A stretch of 64,000 nt of DNA from Legionella jordanis (GCF_900637635.1 NZ_LR134383.1:1457501-1521500); one strand, 5' to 3'. Counted from the first letter of the stretch, positions 39,842 to 49,945 are shown. Notes: generated by a model from the letters alone, not told the origin. Translations and numbers: made by a program.

Positions 39842-41080
39842 TTACTTCTCATCCCTGCCCCCCATTAAAAGGCCCTGGATTTTGATAAGAGCTTTATGAT
39901 AATTAGCATGGGCCCTCGCATAATGTTGTTCTTCACGGTTCAGTACAAGCATGGCGTTATTAAGAACCAGATAACTATAGCGCCCTTGCTCAAACCCTGA
40001 GCGAGCCAAGCGAACCGCTTTTTTTGCACTAGGGAGCATTCTGCTGGTTACTATCTGGGCTTCTTCCTTTGATTGAGAGGCATCTAAAAAGCTCTCATAT
40101 AACAAGGTTTCCAAATTTAGCTTTAATTGATGTAAATCTTGAATGGCCTGGTTGCGTTTTGCATGCGCAGAGTAAAGATTCCCTTGATTTTGATCAAAAA
40201 CCGGTATTTGGGATGCTGTGGAAATTACAAGGGCTTTTTGATCATAAAGCTTAAAATGGCGAAAGCCTAATTGCACATTTAAATTAGGCCAGATTTCTTT
40301 AGCTGTTGCAGTTATACGAGCGCCCATCGCTTTTACAAGCGCCATTTGGGCTTTGATAAGATTACTGGTGATAAGACGATTTTTTATCGAAGGCCAGGTA
40401 TCTAAATGATGGGAAAGTCCCTTTTCATTCAGTTTGGTTTTTTCAAGGCTGGAGACAGCAATTAAATTCGCTAAAAGTCTTTTGCTTTTCAGTTCATATC
40501 GCCGGGCTTTATTAAAGATAAGTATCGATTCATCAAGTCCTATTTCTGCTAATTTCAAATCAACTTCGGAATTAGCTCCTATTTCTAGCCGTTTTTTTAT
40601 ACTGGAAACGACTAATTGGTTAAACTTTACAAGGCGTTTTGAAGCTTGAGTCCAATATTGGGCATAAAAAGCATCTACGTAGGCATTCCCTACATCAATA
40701 TAAAGATTTGATCGGCTAGCTTCAAGTTTCATACAAGCCGCGAAATACTCCATTTTGGCGGCGTTGCTTTGGTAATATATCCGGTTTCCAAGGGGTATTG
40801 GTTGTTCAATTGAAATGGTTTCCTCAGGTCCAGTATACCCTGATTCAAGTGTAGAAGGTGTTCCAATGTTTTCGGCTTGAATAGATAAACTTGGGTTGGG
40901 ATATAATTTCGACTGAATAAACTGCCCTTTGGCATGTTCAACGAGAGCAACTTGTGCTTTTAGTGATGGATTGTTTTTATACGCCAAAAGGATTGCTTGC
41001 TCAAGCGTTAGCGAGTTTTGACTTTGTGCAGCTAACGTGCTCGCTATCAGAAAACCCATACATCCATAATAAAAACGCAT
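39842..41080 (-). CDS. helC: RND efflux outer-membrane channel (HelC/CzcC)
   Basis: A 412-residue TolC-family protein with signal peptide (GFLIASTLAAQSQ), the LTLEQAILLAYKNNPSLKAQ opening of the OEP family and the two long helical repeats that form the periplasmic tunnel. First gene of helCBA. The sequence over and upstream of its start (41066-41305) reappears at 48216-48466, see that entry. Confidence 0.9.
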   Translation of the reverse strand: MRFYYGCMGFLIASTLAAQSQNSLTLEQAILLAYKNNPSLKAQVALVEHAKGQFIQSKLYPNPSLSIQAENIGTPSTLESGYTGPEETISIEQPIPLGNRIYYQSNAAKMEYFAACMKLEASRSNLYIDVGNAYVDAFYAQYWTQASKRLVKFNQLVVSSIKKRLEIGANSEVDLKLAEIGLDESILIFNKARRYELKSKRLLANLIAVSSLEKTKLNEKGLSHHLDTWPSIKNRLITSNLIKAQMALVKAMGARITATAKEIWPNLNVQLGFRHFKLYDQKALVISTASQIPVFDQNQGNLYSAHAKRNQAIQDLHQLKLNLETLLYESFLDASQSKEEAQIVTSRMLPSAKKAVRLARSGFEQGRYSYLVLNNAMLVLNREEQHYARAHANYHKALIKIQGLLMGGRDEK

Positions 41081-41654
41081 TCAGAATCCTTACTAATCTA
41101 TTATCTCGGGCTTAAATTCGCTATCAATTTACTGATCTACAATCCCAAACGTTAGCTCTGGGGGATTCCTTATTTGGGATTTAAATGTATTTATTCTTCA
41201 AAAATATGCGCTTCTTTATTGGGCAAAATTAGAATACCTTACCTATTCTATAGTCTTTACCGAAAGCTTATCATAAAAGAAATTAACACACACTTTGTGA
41301 TAGGAGATTGTAAAAGTTGATGGCAGGACAGACTTCAAAAATTAAGCTTGGTAAATCGCAGCATTATTGCGACTAGATGATTCGTATCACTCAGTTATGG
41401 ATTAATAGGTTGGGTATTAATTACAGCATCGATACTCTTTGGCTTTAAGCAATCAACTTCGGCATTCGATTGGTGGTATAGAGTTTTTACTATAATATAT
41501 AACTGGATGGTTAATTGTCATATTAAGTTTTACTAACGCAGATAAATCAAGTGGACAAATAATTGAGGTGCGAGCTTATGGTTTGTGTACACCCTGAGTG
41601 GACTCCTGCTCTGAAGTCAAGGTCTAATTTTAGCCCACAAGAATTAAGACTAAT
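41081..41654. other. Divergent intergenic region between helC and wecB
   Basis: About 570 bases holding the helC and wecB promoters. The part next to helC (to about 41305) is duplicated at 48216-48466, including the block TTATCATAAAAGAAATTAAC. The remainder to 41654 has no recognisable gene. Conservation of the helC-proximal part in the decayed copy suggests it spans the regulatory region. Confidence 0.55.
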
Positions 41655-42815
41655 ATGATGGAAAAAATACATATCGGATGTGTGATAGGAACAAGACCTG
41701 AACTAATCAAAATGGCTCCGGTTATTTTTAGGCTAGAACAGTGTCCTTGGGTTAAATTGAGTGTAATAAATACAGCTCAGCACCGAAATTTGCTGGATGA
41801 CTTATTAACATTTTTCCGTATTATTCCCAATGTTGATTTGAACAGTATGACAGTAAATCAGACCTTAGGAACTTTAACGGGAAATTTGTGCAGTAAATTT
41901 GAATTATTAGTAGAGACAACAACATTTGATGTTTTGTTAGCTGCCGGTGATACCACGACTGTTTTTGTTTCCTCACTGATAGCATTTTATCATCATATAA
42001 AATTTGGCCATATCGAAGCTGGGTTAAGATCTTATAATTCAGGGGAACCTTTTCCCGAGGAAATGAATAGAGTTCTAACGGCTCCATTATCTACGTGGCA
42101 TTTTGCACCGACTCTTGCAGAAAAAGAAAATTTGCTACGTGAAAATATACCAGCATCTAAAATAATTGTCACAGGTAACCCTGTTATTGACACCCTGTAT
42201 TGGACACTTGAAAATACCGTTGATCGAGGGGATTTTGACGAGCTTAATAATATAGTGATGGTAACTGCTCATCGCAGGGAAAATTTTGGCCAGCCGTTAA
42301 TAAATATTTGTTCAGCTATTGTAAATCTTTCTCAAAAGTTTGATGTAAATTTCGTCTTTCCTGTTCATCCAAATCCAAAAGTTCAAGAGGTAACCGTCTC
42401 ATTATTGAAAGACAGACCTAGGATCCATTTGCTTCCCCCACTTCGTTATGATGAATTTGTTCACTTAATGAGCCGTTCAATTTTTATTCTTACAGATTCC
42501 GGCGGAATACAGGAAGAAGGCCCCGCTCTTGGAAAACCAATCCTTGTTTTGAGAAACACGACTGAGCGGCCTGCTATCATAAATGAAGGAGTAGGCTTAT
42601 TAGTCGGTACTGAAGAGCAAAATATTATTGATGCTGTTACAAGGTTGCTAGATCATAAAGACCTTTACCATTCCATGGTGAAAAATACTTCTCCTTATGG
42701 AGATGGGTACGCGAGCGAAAGAATTGTTGAGTTTTTACAACAAACATTACTTTCGCAATCGCTTGAGTATCAACGGCTTGAGTCTAACAGCACAAATTGT
42801 AAGTTAAAGGATTGA
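41655..42815 (+). CDS. wecB: UDP-N-acetylglucosamine 2-epimerase (non-hydrolysing)
   Basis: A 386-residue epimerase that interconverts UDP-GlcNAc and UDP-ManNAc in the cytoplasm. Family motifs are in place: GTRPELIKMAPV at the N-terminus, AGDTTT, HIEAGLRS, VTAHRRENFG, and the UDP-binding DSGGIQEEGP. It is convergent with nfrB and their 3' ends overlap by 46 bases. In E. coli, WecB supplies UDP-ManNAc for the NfrB-dependent N4 glycan receptor, so its location next to nfrBA here is meaningful. An adjacent second ATG at 41658 is possible. Confidence 0.92.
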   Translation: MMEKIHIGCVIGTRPELIKMAPVIFRLEQCPWVKLSVINTAQHRNLLDDLLTFFRIIPNVDLNSMTVNQTLGTLTGNLCSKFELLVETTTFDVLLAAGDTTTVFVSSLIAFYHHIKFGHIEAGLRSYNSGEPFPEEMNRVLTAPLSTWHFAPTLAEKENLLRENIPASKIIVTGNPVIDTLYWTLENTVDRGDFDELNNIVMVTAHRRENFGQPLINICSAIVNLSQKFDVNFVFPVHPNPKVQEVTVSLLKDRPRIHLLPPLRYDEFVHLMSRSIFILTDSGGIQEEGPALGKPILVLRNTTERPAIINEGVGLLVGTEEQNIIDAVTRLLDHKDLYHSMVKNTSPYGDGYASERIVEFLQQTLLSQSLEYQRLESNSTNCKLKD

Positions 42816-44638
42816 AATCGCAGTATAATATTTTCGATAAGAAATTCATTAGTAGGATCTTCAATTCCTATTTTTATTATTTTTTTTTGAGGCTCAAAGG
42901 AAATGACAAAAGCATTTTGTTCAATTAACCATTTATAATCTTTGCTAGAAAAATCCTCTGGTTTAGGTGGTATCTGAGATTTGGGAAACAATTCCAAATT
43001 GTATTGCTTGGCTAAGACATCAGTTAAGAATTTTTCATCTATGTAATGTAATTTCTCTAAAACCCTACCTAACCTTTCACCTGTTTTTCTTTGCTCCAAT
43101 ATTGCCTTTTCTAATTGCTCTGCTGAAATGAAATTATTTTGTAATAATAAATCACCTAATCTACGGCGATAGGAAATCAAAATATGGCTACCGGGATATT
43201 GGTGCTCAGTTTTATCCCAGCCAGGTTGTTTTGAGGGTGTTTTTGAATCTCCTAAAGTAGAAAAATAAACCCTATAAGCCCTTAAGATAGCATGCAGATT
43301 TAGAAGGTTTCCATAAGGAGTCCTGGGGATTGACAGAATGGCAGGTATAACGCCATAAACCCTATATACAGCAATAAAACGCTGCAGCATACGTTGTAAC
43401 ATGAGAAATGTAACCGCGATTATAAGTCCCCAGACCCAAGGATGTAGATTAAGTTGTTCCTGCAAAGATGGATACTCTGGTTTTGAGTAAGTAAACAGGC
43501 CATATATGAGCCAGAATATTAAAACAAAATAACCAAATCCATTAATAAAATGGGCAATGAAGGATTTTCTATCATGAGCCAAAGTGTATTTAACTTTCCA
43601 TGACTTTGGCCATTTGGAATGAAGCCATTCCTGGAAAACTATCCCAATAATCCATCGAGCTTTTTGCCGCACAGCTTTTTTGTACTCCATAGGAAACAGG
43701 GCTCTTGTTGCTATGTACTCTTTGGTTTTCTTAAGTACATATCGCTTGCGTATTAAGCCTCGACGCTGCCATTTCATTCGAATGATAGTTTGAGTAACAA
43801 AAATCTGCTTAAGCCCTTCCAGCCTAATAGCAAGCGAGGTATGATAATCCTCAGTTAATGAGTCTGTTGAAAAGGGTTGGTGTGTTGTTGGATTTTCTAT
43901 AGCCTTTAGCGCACTTCTGGAAAATGCTGTCCCTACCCCTGCGGATGGCACATGCCCTCGAATTGCCTCCCGTACGATAATGTCCTTGGTGTGTATTTCT
44001 GAGAATTCATCGGCATATAACCAGTGAGTAAAATTCCAATGATTCACCTCCAGAGGAAATACCGGGATTTGAATCATGTCTTTTCGAGGAATTAGAAAAT
44101 TATAGAGCTTAAATGAAAGCGGATGAATCACATCCTCTGAATCATGGAAAACAAAAATATCAAATTGCATTCCCTGCTTCTCTTCAAACTGTTTCACGTA
44201 AGTATAAATGCCATTTAGATTTGCGGCTTTATTGGTGGGGCCTGAATGTTCGCCTATTACACAATGCACGTTGCTTATCAATGCTTCTACATCTCGTACT
44301 TCTGCTACAGTCTGTGGGTCATTTGGATATACCCCAACAAATAAAACATACTTTGTGTATTCGATTGAATAACAATTATGTTTCAGCATTGTGCCAATAA
44401 CGCCGGCTTCATGCCAGCAAGGAATAAGCACAGCAATGTATTTTTCGTCTATAGAGACTAGTTTTTCATAAGTTAAAGGTTTAAACGAACGCGATTGCCA
44501 TTTTCTTATTAAATATCGTATCCAATAGTAAAAATCGAAAAAGAGGTCATCAACCCCTGAGGCAATAAAAAGTAAAGCCAAAAAGATTAGAAAATACCAC
44601 ATGACTAAAAATACAACGATAACGTAGGTGGATTCCAT
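42770..44638 (-). CDS. nfrB: NfrB-like glycosyltransferase with MshEN c-di-GMP-binding domain
   Basis: A 622-residue inner-membrane protein. An N-terminal helix (residues 5-25) precedes a family 2 glycosyltransferase core (VLIPCWHEAGVIG, HDSEDVIHPL, DSLTEDYHTS, and RQKARWIIGI as a QxxRW variant), then three or more helices (about 360-440). The C-terminal part from about residue 490 holds two MshEN-type motifs, RLGDLLLQNNF..LEKAILEQ and RLGRVLEKLHY..LTDVLAKQ, which bind c-di-GMP in family members. This is the NfrB layout. It starts directly after the nfrA stop. Confidence 0.88.
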   Translation of the reverse strand: MESTYVIVVFLVMWYFLIFLALLFIASGVDDLFFDFYYWIRYLIRKWQSRSFKPLTYEKLVSIDEKYIAVLIPCWHEAGVIGTMLKHNCYSIEYTKYVLFVGVYPNDPQTVAEVRDVEALISNVHCVIGEHSGPTNKAANLNGIYTYVKQFEEKQGMQFDIFVFHDSEDVIHPLSFKLYNFLIPRKDMIQIPVFPLEVNHWNFTHWLYADEFSEIHTKDIIVREAIRGHVPSAGVGTAFSRSALKAIENPTTHQPFSTDSLTEDYHTSLAIRLEGLKQIFVTQTIIRMKWQRRGLIRKRYVLKKTKEYIATRALFPMEYKKAVRQKARWIIGIVFQEWLHSKWPKSWKVKYTLAHDRKSFIAHFINGFGYFVLIFWLIYGLFTYSKPEYPSLQEQLNLHPWVWGLIIAVTFLMLQRMLQRFIAVYRVYGVIPAILSIPRTPYGNLLNLHAILRAYRVYFSTLGDSKTPSKQPGWDKTEHQYPGSHILISYRRRLGDLLLQNNFISAEQLEKAILEQRKTGERLGRVLEKLHYIDEKFLTDVLAKQYNLELFPKSQIPPKPEDFSSKDYKWLIEQNAFVISFEPQKKIIKIGIEDPTNEFLIENIILRFQSFNLQFVLLDSSR

Positions 44639-46669
44639 TTATACCTTCACATAAAATAATAATTGCGCAAGTTTATTTGTGTAATATTTCCCATAAGGGT
44701 TAACAGAGCCGCCGGCTGGCAAATAGACCCCTTTAATGTATTCAAACCTTAATTCCAATCTAAAACGGTTTGATGGGATAATTCCAATCCCGGGACCTAC
44801 TTCTGCAATATTATTGAAGAATTCCCGCCGAGAATCTTCAATAATGCGCGCCGAGGCGTATACGTTGATCATTGTGCTCTTGTATTGCGCCAAATGAATC
44901 CCTTGATGCGTCCTGAAAGTACCAATCACATTATTGTCATACCTTGAAAAATAAGTAATGTCTCCGTATAAACTACTATAATAATCAGGACTAATTCTAA
45001 GCGTGGGATAGTAGGCCGGTCTCACCCCAAACTCATTATAGTACATAAGCCCACCCCTCAAATCACCACGCCATCGTTCTCTATTACGGAACACCAAGTC
45101 ATATGCTTCCCCTCCTTCCGCCCAAATGACAAGTGGAAAATTGTTAAATGGATAAGTTAGTGCTCCGACACCAAGAATCCGCACATTGTCTTCATAAATT
45201 TGTGGAATTTGTCCTGAATTAGTCGATTTATTATCATCAGTTTGTCTAAAAACCAGGTAAGTTTTTGTTTGCCAACTGTCATTTAATTCGACTCCAAATC
45301 GACTTATAAATGGCCTTACGGTAAGGCCAAATCTACTCTGTGTAAAAGGAGTAAAAAATATCTCCCCAAAATAAGGGGAAGGTAAGAATTTGGTTTGTAA
45401 TCCTGCTAGGTTAGTTAAAGCGTTTTGCGCTTTAAGCTCCTGTTCTTTATCAGGGTTTAAGGTGGCTAGCTTAAAATATTGGTAAGCAAGATACTTATTT
45501 GAACTCTGATCATATAAATAGCCAAGTTGCAGGGCAATGTCAGGTTCGCTTGTAAGATGATAAACCCTTGTGAAATATTCAATGGCCTCCGTTGAGTGAT
45601 GTAGTTCAAGTGCCAAGTACCCACCTTCTTTAAGAGCCAAAATATTTAATGGGTACTCTAAAATAATTTGTTTAATTAGTTTCCAGGCAAGGGCTTTATC
45701 TTTCTTTTTAAGAGAATAGAACCTATCTAGTAAAATTTTGTCTCGGGTTGCAAATTTAAACTGATTGCCAAATTTATCTTTTAATTGTTGAGGATAGGTT
45801 TCACTGGATTGGGCTAAAATAGAATAGTCTAATCCTCTGAGTGCTGCTAACTTAGTTTCTTTGATATTAGATTGTGATGCGATTAAAAAATAATGCGCAG
45901 CATTGGCTTTATCGCCAAGCTGCATATATAAGTATGCGATTTGTAAAGCGCTTTGATCCGTAGGCTTGTCCTGAAAAGCTTGTAAAAAAAACTGTAATGC
46001 TTTTTTCGAATGATTTCTTCTCAGCTCTAAAAATCCCATTTCTTGATTCAAAATAGGATTTTTAAAATCCAATGTATACAGTAAGGGTAATAATATATCA
46101 GCTCGCTCAGGCTGCTCGTTTTTTAAAGTATAAAACCAACTTAGAAAAATTTGGTTTATGTTTGGAGCGTTCTCATGCCCAGTTATAGCGGCTGTTGAGT
46201 TAGTCTTATAATTAGAGATAAAGGAATTCATCCGGTCTAACATGAGCAAGGACTGATGTTTTATCGTATAGTTTTCGCTTTGCTGGGTTAATGGATTAAA
46301 AATGGAATACGCTTTCTCCCATTGGCCTATCTCATAATATACATTTGCTAGCCGGAATAACTGCTTTTCATTGGGTTCAAGTTGCGCAATAGTTTGTAAA
46401 AGAGGTAAAGCACTTTTAAAATTTTTCTCCCGAAGATACAAATTGGTTAATTCTTTCAATGCAGCAATATTTTGTTTTTCTTGACTTAAAATGATAAGAA
46501 GAGTTCTTTTTGCTGCGGCTTTATCAGTTTTATTTAACAGATAATATTTTTCCATAAGGGCTTTTGTATCACGTTGCAAATTTTTTGCTTGTTTAATTGC
46601 AACGTACACAAAAACTATCGAGATTGTTATAAAAATAAAGACAACAAATAAAATTTTGTTTCTAAACAT
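44639..46669 (-). CDS. nfrA: NfrA-like TPR/outer-membrane protein
   Basis: A 676-residue protein, shorter than E. coli NfrA (about 990). An N-terminal hydrophobic segment (ILFVVFIFITISIVFVYVAI) acts as signal or anchor, and TPR-type helices run to about residue 420. The C-terminal about 250 residues are beta-strand-rich (FGLTVRPFISRFGVELNDSW, ending LAQLLFYVKV) as expected for the outer-membrane barrel. With NfrB it forms the secretion route for a ManNAc-type glycan, by homology. GGAAG precedes the start, and its stop abuts the nfrB start with no gap. Confidence 0.78.
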   Translation of the reverse strand: MFRNKILFVVFIFITISIVFVYVAIKQAKNLQRDTKALMEKYYLLNKTDKAAAKRTLLIILSQEKQNIAALKELTNLYLREKNFKSALPLLQTIAQLEPNEKQLFRLANVYYEIGQWEKAYSIFNPLTQQSENYTIKHQSLLMLDRMNSFISNYKTNSTAAITGHENAPNINQIFLSWFYTLKNEQPERADILLPLLYTLDFKNPILNQEMGFLELRRNHSKKALQFFLQAFQDKPTDQSALQIAYLYMQLGDKANAAHYFLIASQSNIKETKLAALRGLDYSILAQSSETYPQQLKDKFGNQFKFATRDKILLDRFYSLKKKDKALAWKLIKQIILEYPLNILALKEGGYLALELHHSTEAIEYFTRVYHLTSEPDIALQLGYLYDQSSNKYLAYQYFKLATLNPDKEQELKAQNALTNLAGLQTKFLPSPYFGEIFFTPFTQSRFGLTVRPFISRFGVELNDSWQTKTYLVFRQTDDNKSTNSGQIPQIYEDNVRILGVGALTYPFNNFPLVIWAEGGEAYDLVFRNRERWRGDLRGGLMYYNEFGVRPAYYPTLRISPDYYSSLYGDITYFSRYDNNVIGTFRTHQGIHLAQYKSTMINVYASARIIEDSRREFFNNIAEVGPGIGIIPSNRFRLELRFEYIKGVYLPAGGSVNPYGKYYTNKLAQLLFYVKV

Positions 46670-46928
46670 CCAAGCTTCCTGCCATTAATTTCTTAATTAT
46701 TTATGAAAGCTATTGAAAGTCAATGGATTTATAAAATACCTATTACCAAAAGCCAAGCCTCAGGATAAAACAGGGTGACTTTACTTCGCGCGACGGAGCA
46801 CTGGATTATCTCACTCAACAGTAAGCAAGCAACCCGTTTTAGATAGGTCAAATGTACTTCATCTATTTCAACTCCTCAATAAAATACTTTAAACTCATTA
46901 TTGCAAATGTCCGGAATAATTTTGTACC

Positions 46929-47553
46929 ATGCAGAATGAGCGAAACATAGATTATACGTATAATTACAAACAACCTGACGAATACCGCTTCAGTCTGGAT
47001 TCCATCCATCTTGCAAAATTTGTTGCAACACAAATTAAATCAGACAGATCTTTCATCATTAAAAGTACTGGATCTCTGTGCAGGATGCGGGGTTATTGGC
47101 TTTGAACTGTCATGGCATCTTCAAGGAATAAGACAAATTGACTTTATTGAGGTCCAGGATATTTATACAGAGTACTTTTTTCAAAATGTAGCTCACATTA
47201 ATCGACCTGAACTCCAATGTAACTGGCATCTTTTGAATACTTAAAGAGCACTGGACTGCTAAATTTGATTTAATCATCAGCAACCCACCCTATTTTCTGC
47301 CTGGCAACGGAATACTTTCTCCATCTCAATTTAAAAACCGCTGCAGATTTTATCTGGATAGCTTTTCACAGCTATATTCGAGCGATTGTGAATGCGCTTA
47401 CAAACAAAGGAAAAGCTTATTTTTATTACGCTCATTAAAACATCATGGCCTGGATTTATTTTTAGATATACTAAAAATCTTAAAGGGAACAGCAATCACA
47501 GTTCAAAAAATCTCTTGTATTCGAGGGACGGATATAATTTTATTGCAAAAATG
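46929..47553 (+). pseudogene. Decayed copy of the TrmN6-like methyltransferase gene
   Basis: Nearly the whole gene at 49946-50587 is repeated here. The copy begins at 46929 with a readable start (NYKQPDEYRFSLDSIHLAKF against YQQPDEYHFSLDSVHLAKF), loses two bases after codon 40, picks up the frame at 47011 (LKVLDLCAGCGVIGF), then has a deletion with a stop near 47243 before FDLIISNPPYF, and further shifts. It ends at 47553. Clearly inactive. It is the left part of a larger duplicated and deleted segment. Confidence 0.85.
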
Positions 47554-48058
47554 AACATTCTAATGATCTTTCCAAAGTCTCACTGATAAAACCTTCCTGC
47601 TCTATTTATTATGACAATCTTTAACCAGTTAATGCATTTGTATAGTACGGCACTTGCCCTTCATAGACATATACTTCAGATAAATCACTAAAAAATGCAA
47701 ACTTTCCTTGGAAACCCGGGTGATGTCCTTTGGTATTAGGATGTATTTGCTTGTTAAATCGTTCAACCTATCTTCTCTTGTTGTCTGGTGACAGTTTCAT
47801 ATAGTGTATGTATTATTTGACTGAAGCGAATGAGCATTTAAGCACACTGAACATGTATTGTTGATAATTGTGAGGTATGTTCCCTTAGCATAGGAATAAC
47901 TGATCTCCTTTTTCATTTATATATTCAAAAATCCCTTAGTAATGATGAAGAGTATTTATAGGTTTTAACTACATAATATTTAATCATATTTCAGCAACAG
48001 AAAATCCCACTTTATCAACGAAAAAAAATTACTAACATCTTTGGTATAGAGCTTTCTT
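47554..48058. other. Non-coding spacer in the decayed duplication
   Basis: About 505 bases without a credible frame. It separates the methyltransferase pseudogene from the yhiI-start repeat; in the intact copy the corresponding gap is only about 170 bases, and I could not align the two by eye. It may hold inserted or heavily diverged DNA. Confidence 0.45.
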
Positions 48059-48213
48059 AGCGCTGTATTGCTCTTTTTATCCAAGTAGTACACTGAGAGG
48101 ACCACTATTACCATGTAATAAGCTCTTTATTAAAGTATATCCCCATCGGCAAGCCTGATAGGAAGAATGATGGACTATAAAGGATTTCCAAATGGTACAT
48201 GACATGAAGTCGA
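48059..48213 (+). repeat. Copy of the yhiI upstream region and first codons
   Basis: Nearly base-for-base match to 50759-50912, from AGCGCTGTATTGCTC to the start codon and the following ACATGACATGAAGTCGA of the HlyD-like gene. It stops abruptly at 48213, six or seven codons into the yhiI reading frame, where the sequence switches to the helC start-region repeat. One single-base difference lies at the GTAGTA/GGTAGTA run. Confidence 0.85.
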
Positions 48214-48215
48214 GG

Positions 48216-48466
48216 TAATAAAAACGCATTCAGAATCCTTCTATATCTATTTCCACAGACTTAAATTCGTTATTAGTTTACTGGCCTATACGCTCCAAGC
48301 CCTTAGCTCAGGTTTGGATTTTAAATCTAGTGAGTAATCACATTATTGCTTCAGTATTGGGCAAAAAAGAATAACCGCATTAGCCTAGGGATTAGAATGA
48401 TAGCAACTATCCCAATTGTTTACTGAAAGAGCTTATCATAAAAGAAATTAACGCAACACTTTGTTA
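48216..48466 (-). repeat. Copy of the helC first codons and upstream region
   Basis: Matches 41066-41305: AATAAAAACGCATTCAGAATCC (helC start codon and RBS, in pieces), then scattered identical blocks up to CTTATCATAAAAGAAATTAAC. Same orientation as at helC. More diverged than the yhiI repeat beside it. The junction between the two repeats at about 48213-48216 marks a deletion that removed the bodies of both genes. Confidence 0.8.
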
Positions 48467-48540
48467 TAGAAAGGAAAACGGGTTGTTGAAAAAACCGGCA
48501 GATTTATTGTAAAACACAGTAAGACTATGTATATCCCTAT

Positions 48541-49698
48541 TTATGGCCTACATAGATAATTGATATTTCCATCTTGAAATTCGGCAGTTGGTTGATAGCT
48601 TGGCTGATAGCCCTCAGGATACTTTTCCCCAGATGGGGTTTGTTGGCAGTAGATGAGGTCGTCATTTTCTGATTTTTTATCCATGCAAGATATAAGTTGT
48701 TCTTCAAACTGATCGATCTCTTCCTGGATAGAAGGCATTTGCCAGAGCACTGTCAATGCGGATAACCAAAACTTATAATGAAAACGATTATATTTTAAAG
48801 TGGCCCATGCCCCTGTTAATCCTGAAAGTCGCTGTTGCGTGAATTCTTTATACAAATCTTCCTTTCCACCCGCTGCCTGATAAATCATTTGCGTAAAATC
48901 CATGCATGAAAAAGAGAACAAAGAATAAGAAATTTCCCCTTTTTCAATTTGCGAGTAAATGGCTCGGATTTGTTTTAAGGCATTAATAGCTTCTTCGTCG
49001 GATATGTATTTTTTGAAAAATTTACCGTTGTAATATTTTGTTGTTTTATAATCATCCCTGAGAGTTCCTATAATTGGCCCATAAATGCTATTTTTATCAA
49101 AGTAAAAATGACCATTATCACAATTGCGACATAACAATTCGGTAAAAAAGTGATTGCTCGAGCCATAGATGGTGAGCGAATTGTTTAAAACAAATTCATT
49201 GGGATTTAAGCACAATCCATTATGCGTCAAATTTTGAAACTGATAAGAGTGGCCACAAACAGATTTAGCCCAAACCATGGGAGCAATTAAGTATATTAAG
49301 TACGCACTCCCAAACAAATACCAAGCACTTATGTACTTTCTATAATGTTTAAATACATGGAGGCTAGTCCAATGGCAAAAGTAGGACCAATTTTCAGACC
49401 AGGTTGCTTGGCTTGGGTTTGGTGCTAAATAGAAATCAAACAGTGCGTTTAATTTTTTGAAATGAGCTGATTCCTGAACCAAATTACAAAAGAATAAATT
49501 TCTTTTTTTATAACGACTGGGATGAGGTATAGAATGTATGTCTTTTTGAAACTTCTGCAACGTATAAATGAAATCAAGTTCATCACGACTGATATCTAAA
49601 AATTCCTTAAAAACCCGTATCATGTTTTCATCAATTGGTGAATACAAATACAGCATTACAAATTTTAACATCAATGATTTGTTGATTAACTTTTTCAT
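48541..49698 (-). CDS. Membrane protein of unknown function
   Basis: A 385-residue protein with no family I recognise. One membrane helix is likely at about residues 124-143 (AWYLFGSAYLIYLIAPMVWA). The part after it has paired cysteines (CGHS, CRNC) suggesting an exported domain, and SFSCMDFTQMIYQAAGG near residue 263 resembles the nucleophile helix of NlpC/papain-like folds; a GHFYFD element lies upstream. Such an order would suit a permuted NlpC/LRAT-type fold, but this is speculative. The start at 49698 follows several in-frame Met. It sits inside the duplication zone. Confidence 0.6.
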   Translation of the reverse strand: MKKLINKSLMLKFVMLYLYSPIDENMIRVFKEFLDISRDELDFIYTLQKFQKDIHSIPHPSRYKKRNLFFCNLVQESAHFKKLNALFDFYLAPNPSQATWSENWSYFCHWTSLHVFKHYRKYISAWYLFGSAYLIYLIAPMVWAKSVCGHSYQFQNLTHNGLCLNPNEFVLNNSLTIYGSSNHFFTELLCRNCDNGHFYFDKNSIYGPIIGTLRDDYKTTKYYNGKFFKKYISDEEAINALKQIRAIYSQIEKGEISYSLFSFSCMDFTQMIYQAAGGKEDLYKEFTQQRLSGLTGAWATLKYNRFHYKFWLSALTVLWQMPSIQEEIDQFEEQLISCMDKKSENDDLIYCQQTPSGEKYPEGYQPSYQPTAEFQDGNINYLCRP

Positions 49699-49945
49699 TA
49701 GAGCGTTTTTGAATGGAGCGGTTTTAAAGGAAATGGATGATTATTTTGACAAATCCACTCACTGGGTGCAACAAAAGACCCTCCCTGCTTGCATTTCACA
49801 AGTCATGATAGAACATAAGACCTTTTAAGGCCGATACGTCAGCAACAGTAATAAAAAGCAAACACGAGGGTACTTTGTATTTGCATTAGTGGATCAATTA
49901 TTTGATGAATATTAAAATTCCAAAATACTGCTTTAAAATAATATT

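Noticed and set aside
49568..49828. 86-codon plus-strand frame at the start of the 385-residue gene
   Set aside because: Mostly antisense to the first codons of a better-supported gene.
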